From Phycisphaerales bacterium (GTDB taxonomy: Bacteria; Planctomycetota; Phycisphaerae; Phycisphaerales; UBA1924): DNA of 64,000 nt. Location of the stretch: contig JADLFW010000009.1 of assembly GCA_020849615.1 (NCBI GenBank), positions 1 to 64,000 on the forward strand. The letters are read 5' to 3'. The notes under the pieces were generated by a model, which was given only the letters and a program-made list of their open reading frames with translations, was not told the DNA's origin and searched no databases. Every line of letters starts with the position of its first letter. Position 1 is the first letter of the stretch. Below are positions 63,290-64,000 of the stretch, one piece after another. The position numbers and the translations under genes were made by a program.

Positions 63290-64000
63290 TTATGGCGTCG
63301 GCACGGTGAAGGGGTTGTGGGTGTTGATGTCGCCGGTCTCCAGGCCCATGCGGAACCAGCGGGCCCGCTGCTCGGAGGTGCCGTGCGTGAAGGATTCCGG
63401 GACGACATACCCCTGGGCCTGGCGCTGGAGGCGGTCATCGCCGATGGCGGCGGCGCACCGGAGGGCCTCCTCGACATCGCCCGATTCGAGGATCTGGCGC
63501 GAGGTCTGGGCGTGGTGGGCCCAGACGCCCGCGAGGTAGTCGGCCTGCAGCTCGAGCCGGACGGAGAGGTCGTTGTACTCGGCCTCGCTCACGCGGCCGC
63601 GGGCGCTGTGGACCTTCTCGGCGGTGCCGAGGAGGTTCTGAATGTGATGCCCGACCTCGTGGGCGATGACGTACGCCTGTGCGAAATCGCCCGGCGCGCC
63701 GAAACGCGTGGCGAGGTCGTCGTAGAAGGAGAGGTCGATGTAGACCTTTGAATCGGCGGGGCAGTAGAACGGGCCCGTTGCCGCGCCGGCGATGCCGCAG
63801 GCGGATTCGACGCGGTCGCTGAACAGCACGAGCGTGGGCTCGGCGTAGGTGCGGCCCGCGCGGGCGAAGAGATCGCTCCAGACATCCTCGGTGTCGCCGA
63901 GCACGCGGCGGACGAAATCGGCCTGGGCCTCCTCGGCCGCGCTGAGCGGGCCCGCGGGCCCGGCCGGGCCTGAAGGCAGCGCGAGCGGCCCGCCGCCCTG
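63290..64000 (-). CDS. Neutral zinc metalloprotease (YpfJ-like), 5' part missing
   Basis: Only the C-terminal 236 codons are in the window; the frame runs open to the last base, so the N-terminus lies outside. [15 protein letters not shown] is the HExxH zinc motif and [16 protein letters not shown] supplies the third ligand, as in the YpfJ/putative-metalloprotease family. [17 protein letters not shown]-like sequence near the end is also typical. It usually carries an N-terminal membrane anchor with a Gly/Pro-rich linker, and the visible [17 protein letters not shown] looks like that linker. Confidence 0.9.
   Translation of the reverse strand, partial: QGGGPLALPSGPAGPAGPLSAAEEAQADFVRRVLGDTEDVWSDLFARAGRTYAEPTLVLFSDRVESACGIAGAATGPFYCPADSKVYIDLSFYDDLATRFGAPGDFAQAYVIAHEVGHHIQNLLGTAEKVHSARGRVSEAEYNDLSVRLELQADYLAGVWAHHAQTSRQILESGDVEEALRCAAAIGDDRLQRQAQGYVVPESFTHGTSEQRARWFRMGLETGDINTHNPFTVPTP

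Noticed and set aside
63259-63290. Guanidine riboswitch ahead of the SMR gene
   Set aside because: Only 31 bases lie between the genes, too short for any known guanidine riboswitch.

Overview
The window is very GC-rich bacterial chromosome, most likely from a planctomycete of the class Phycisphaerae. That is inferred from family content: secreted proteins ending in paired dockerin-like EF-hand repeats, prepilin-type proteins with one hydrophobic N-terminus and no pilus machinery nearby, a LptD-like outer membrane protein, and membrane proteins ending in a short zinc ribbon. There are no rRNA genes, phage, IS elements, plasmid genes or CRISPR arrays. It is mostly ordinary chromosome with an accessory layer of secreted proteins.

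Layout. 0-9.7 kb: recJ, a cobalamin adenosyltransferase, a membrane SpoIIE-type phosphatase, a MazG-like protein, rpsL-rpsG with promoter and terminator, a GNAT acetyltransferase, a MoeB/ThiF-type E1 enzyme, a DinB-like protein and a metallo-beta-lactamase-fold hydrolase. 9.8-22.2 kb: a TPR-like membrane protein, the accA-dksA-like-lspA block (minus), proC, an ABC-2 export pair, a methyltransferase, a UbiD decarboxylase, a PBP4-type peptidase and a one-domain response regulator. 22.2-26.2 kb: two secreted dockerin-type proteins. 26.6-32.5 kb: a minus-strand block of prepilin-like protein, sugar-type ABC permease, binding protein, ATPase and pseudouridine-5'-phosphate glycosidase. 32.9-40.5 kb: a third dockerin-type protein, a HlyD/ABC exporter with a CecR-like TetR regulator and palindromic operator, and a HAF-repeat protein with dockerin repeats. 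40.5-47 kb: tRNA-Arg, rpsT, a CPBP protease, tRNA-Glu, an unusual pyruvate kinase-like protein and fusA. 47.3-54.5 kb: an O-antigen ligase-like protein, a WecA-type transferase and a LptD-like protein, an envelope glycan group. 54.5-64 kb: an M20 dipeptidase, a second prepilin with a small partner, a nuclease-fold protein, ispH, rlmN, a YwaF-like protein, a Gdx-type SMR exporter and a truncated zinc metalloprotease.

Most notable signals: (1) a family of secreted proteins sharing a C-terminal double EF-hand cassette, three ending exactly in Cys; (2) short tandem repeats (7-mer, 8-mer) and a small palindrome sitting in frame inside ispH, rlmN and a nuclease gene, with an intergenic 7-mer relative at 4.2 kb; (3) psuG at the end of a sugar-type ABC transporter block, a candidate pseudouridine uptake system; (4) Arg88 in ribosomal protein S12, a known streptomycin-resistance substitution; (5) what looks like the last codons of a lost second permease upstream of the exporter permease. 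All functions are read from sequence motifs by eye; no database search was possible.
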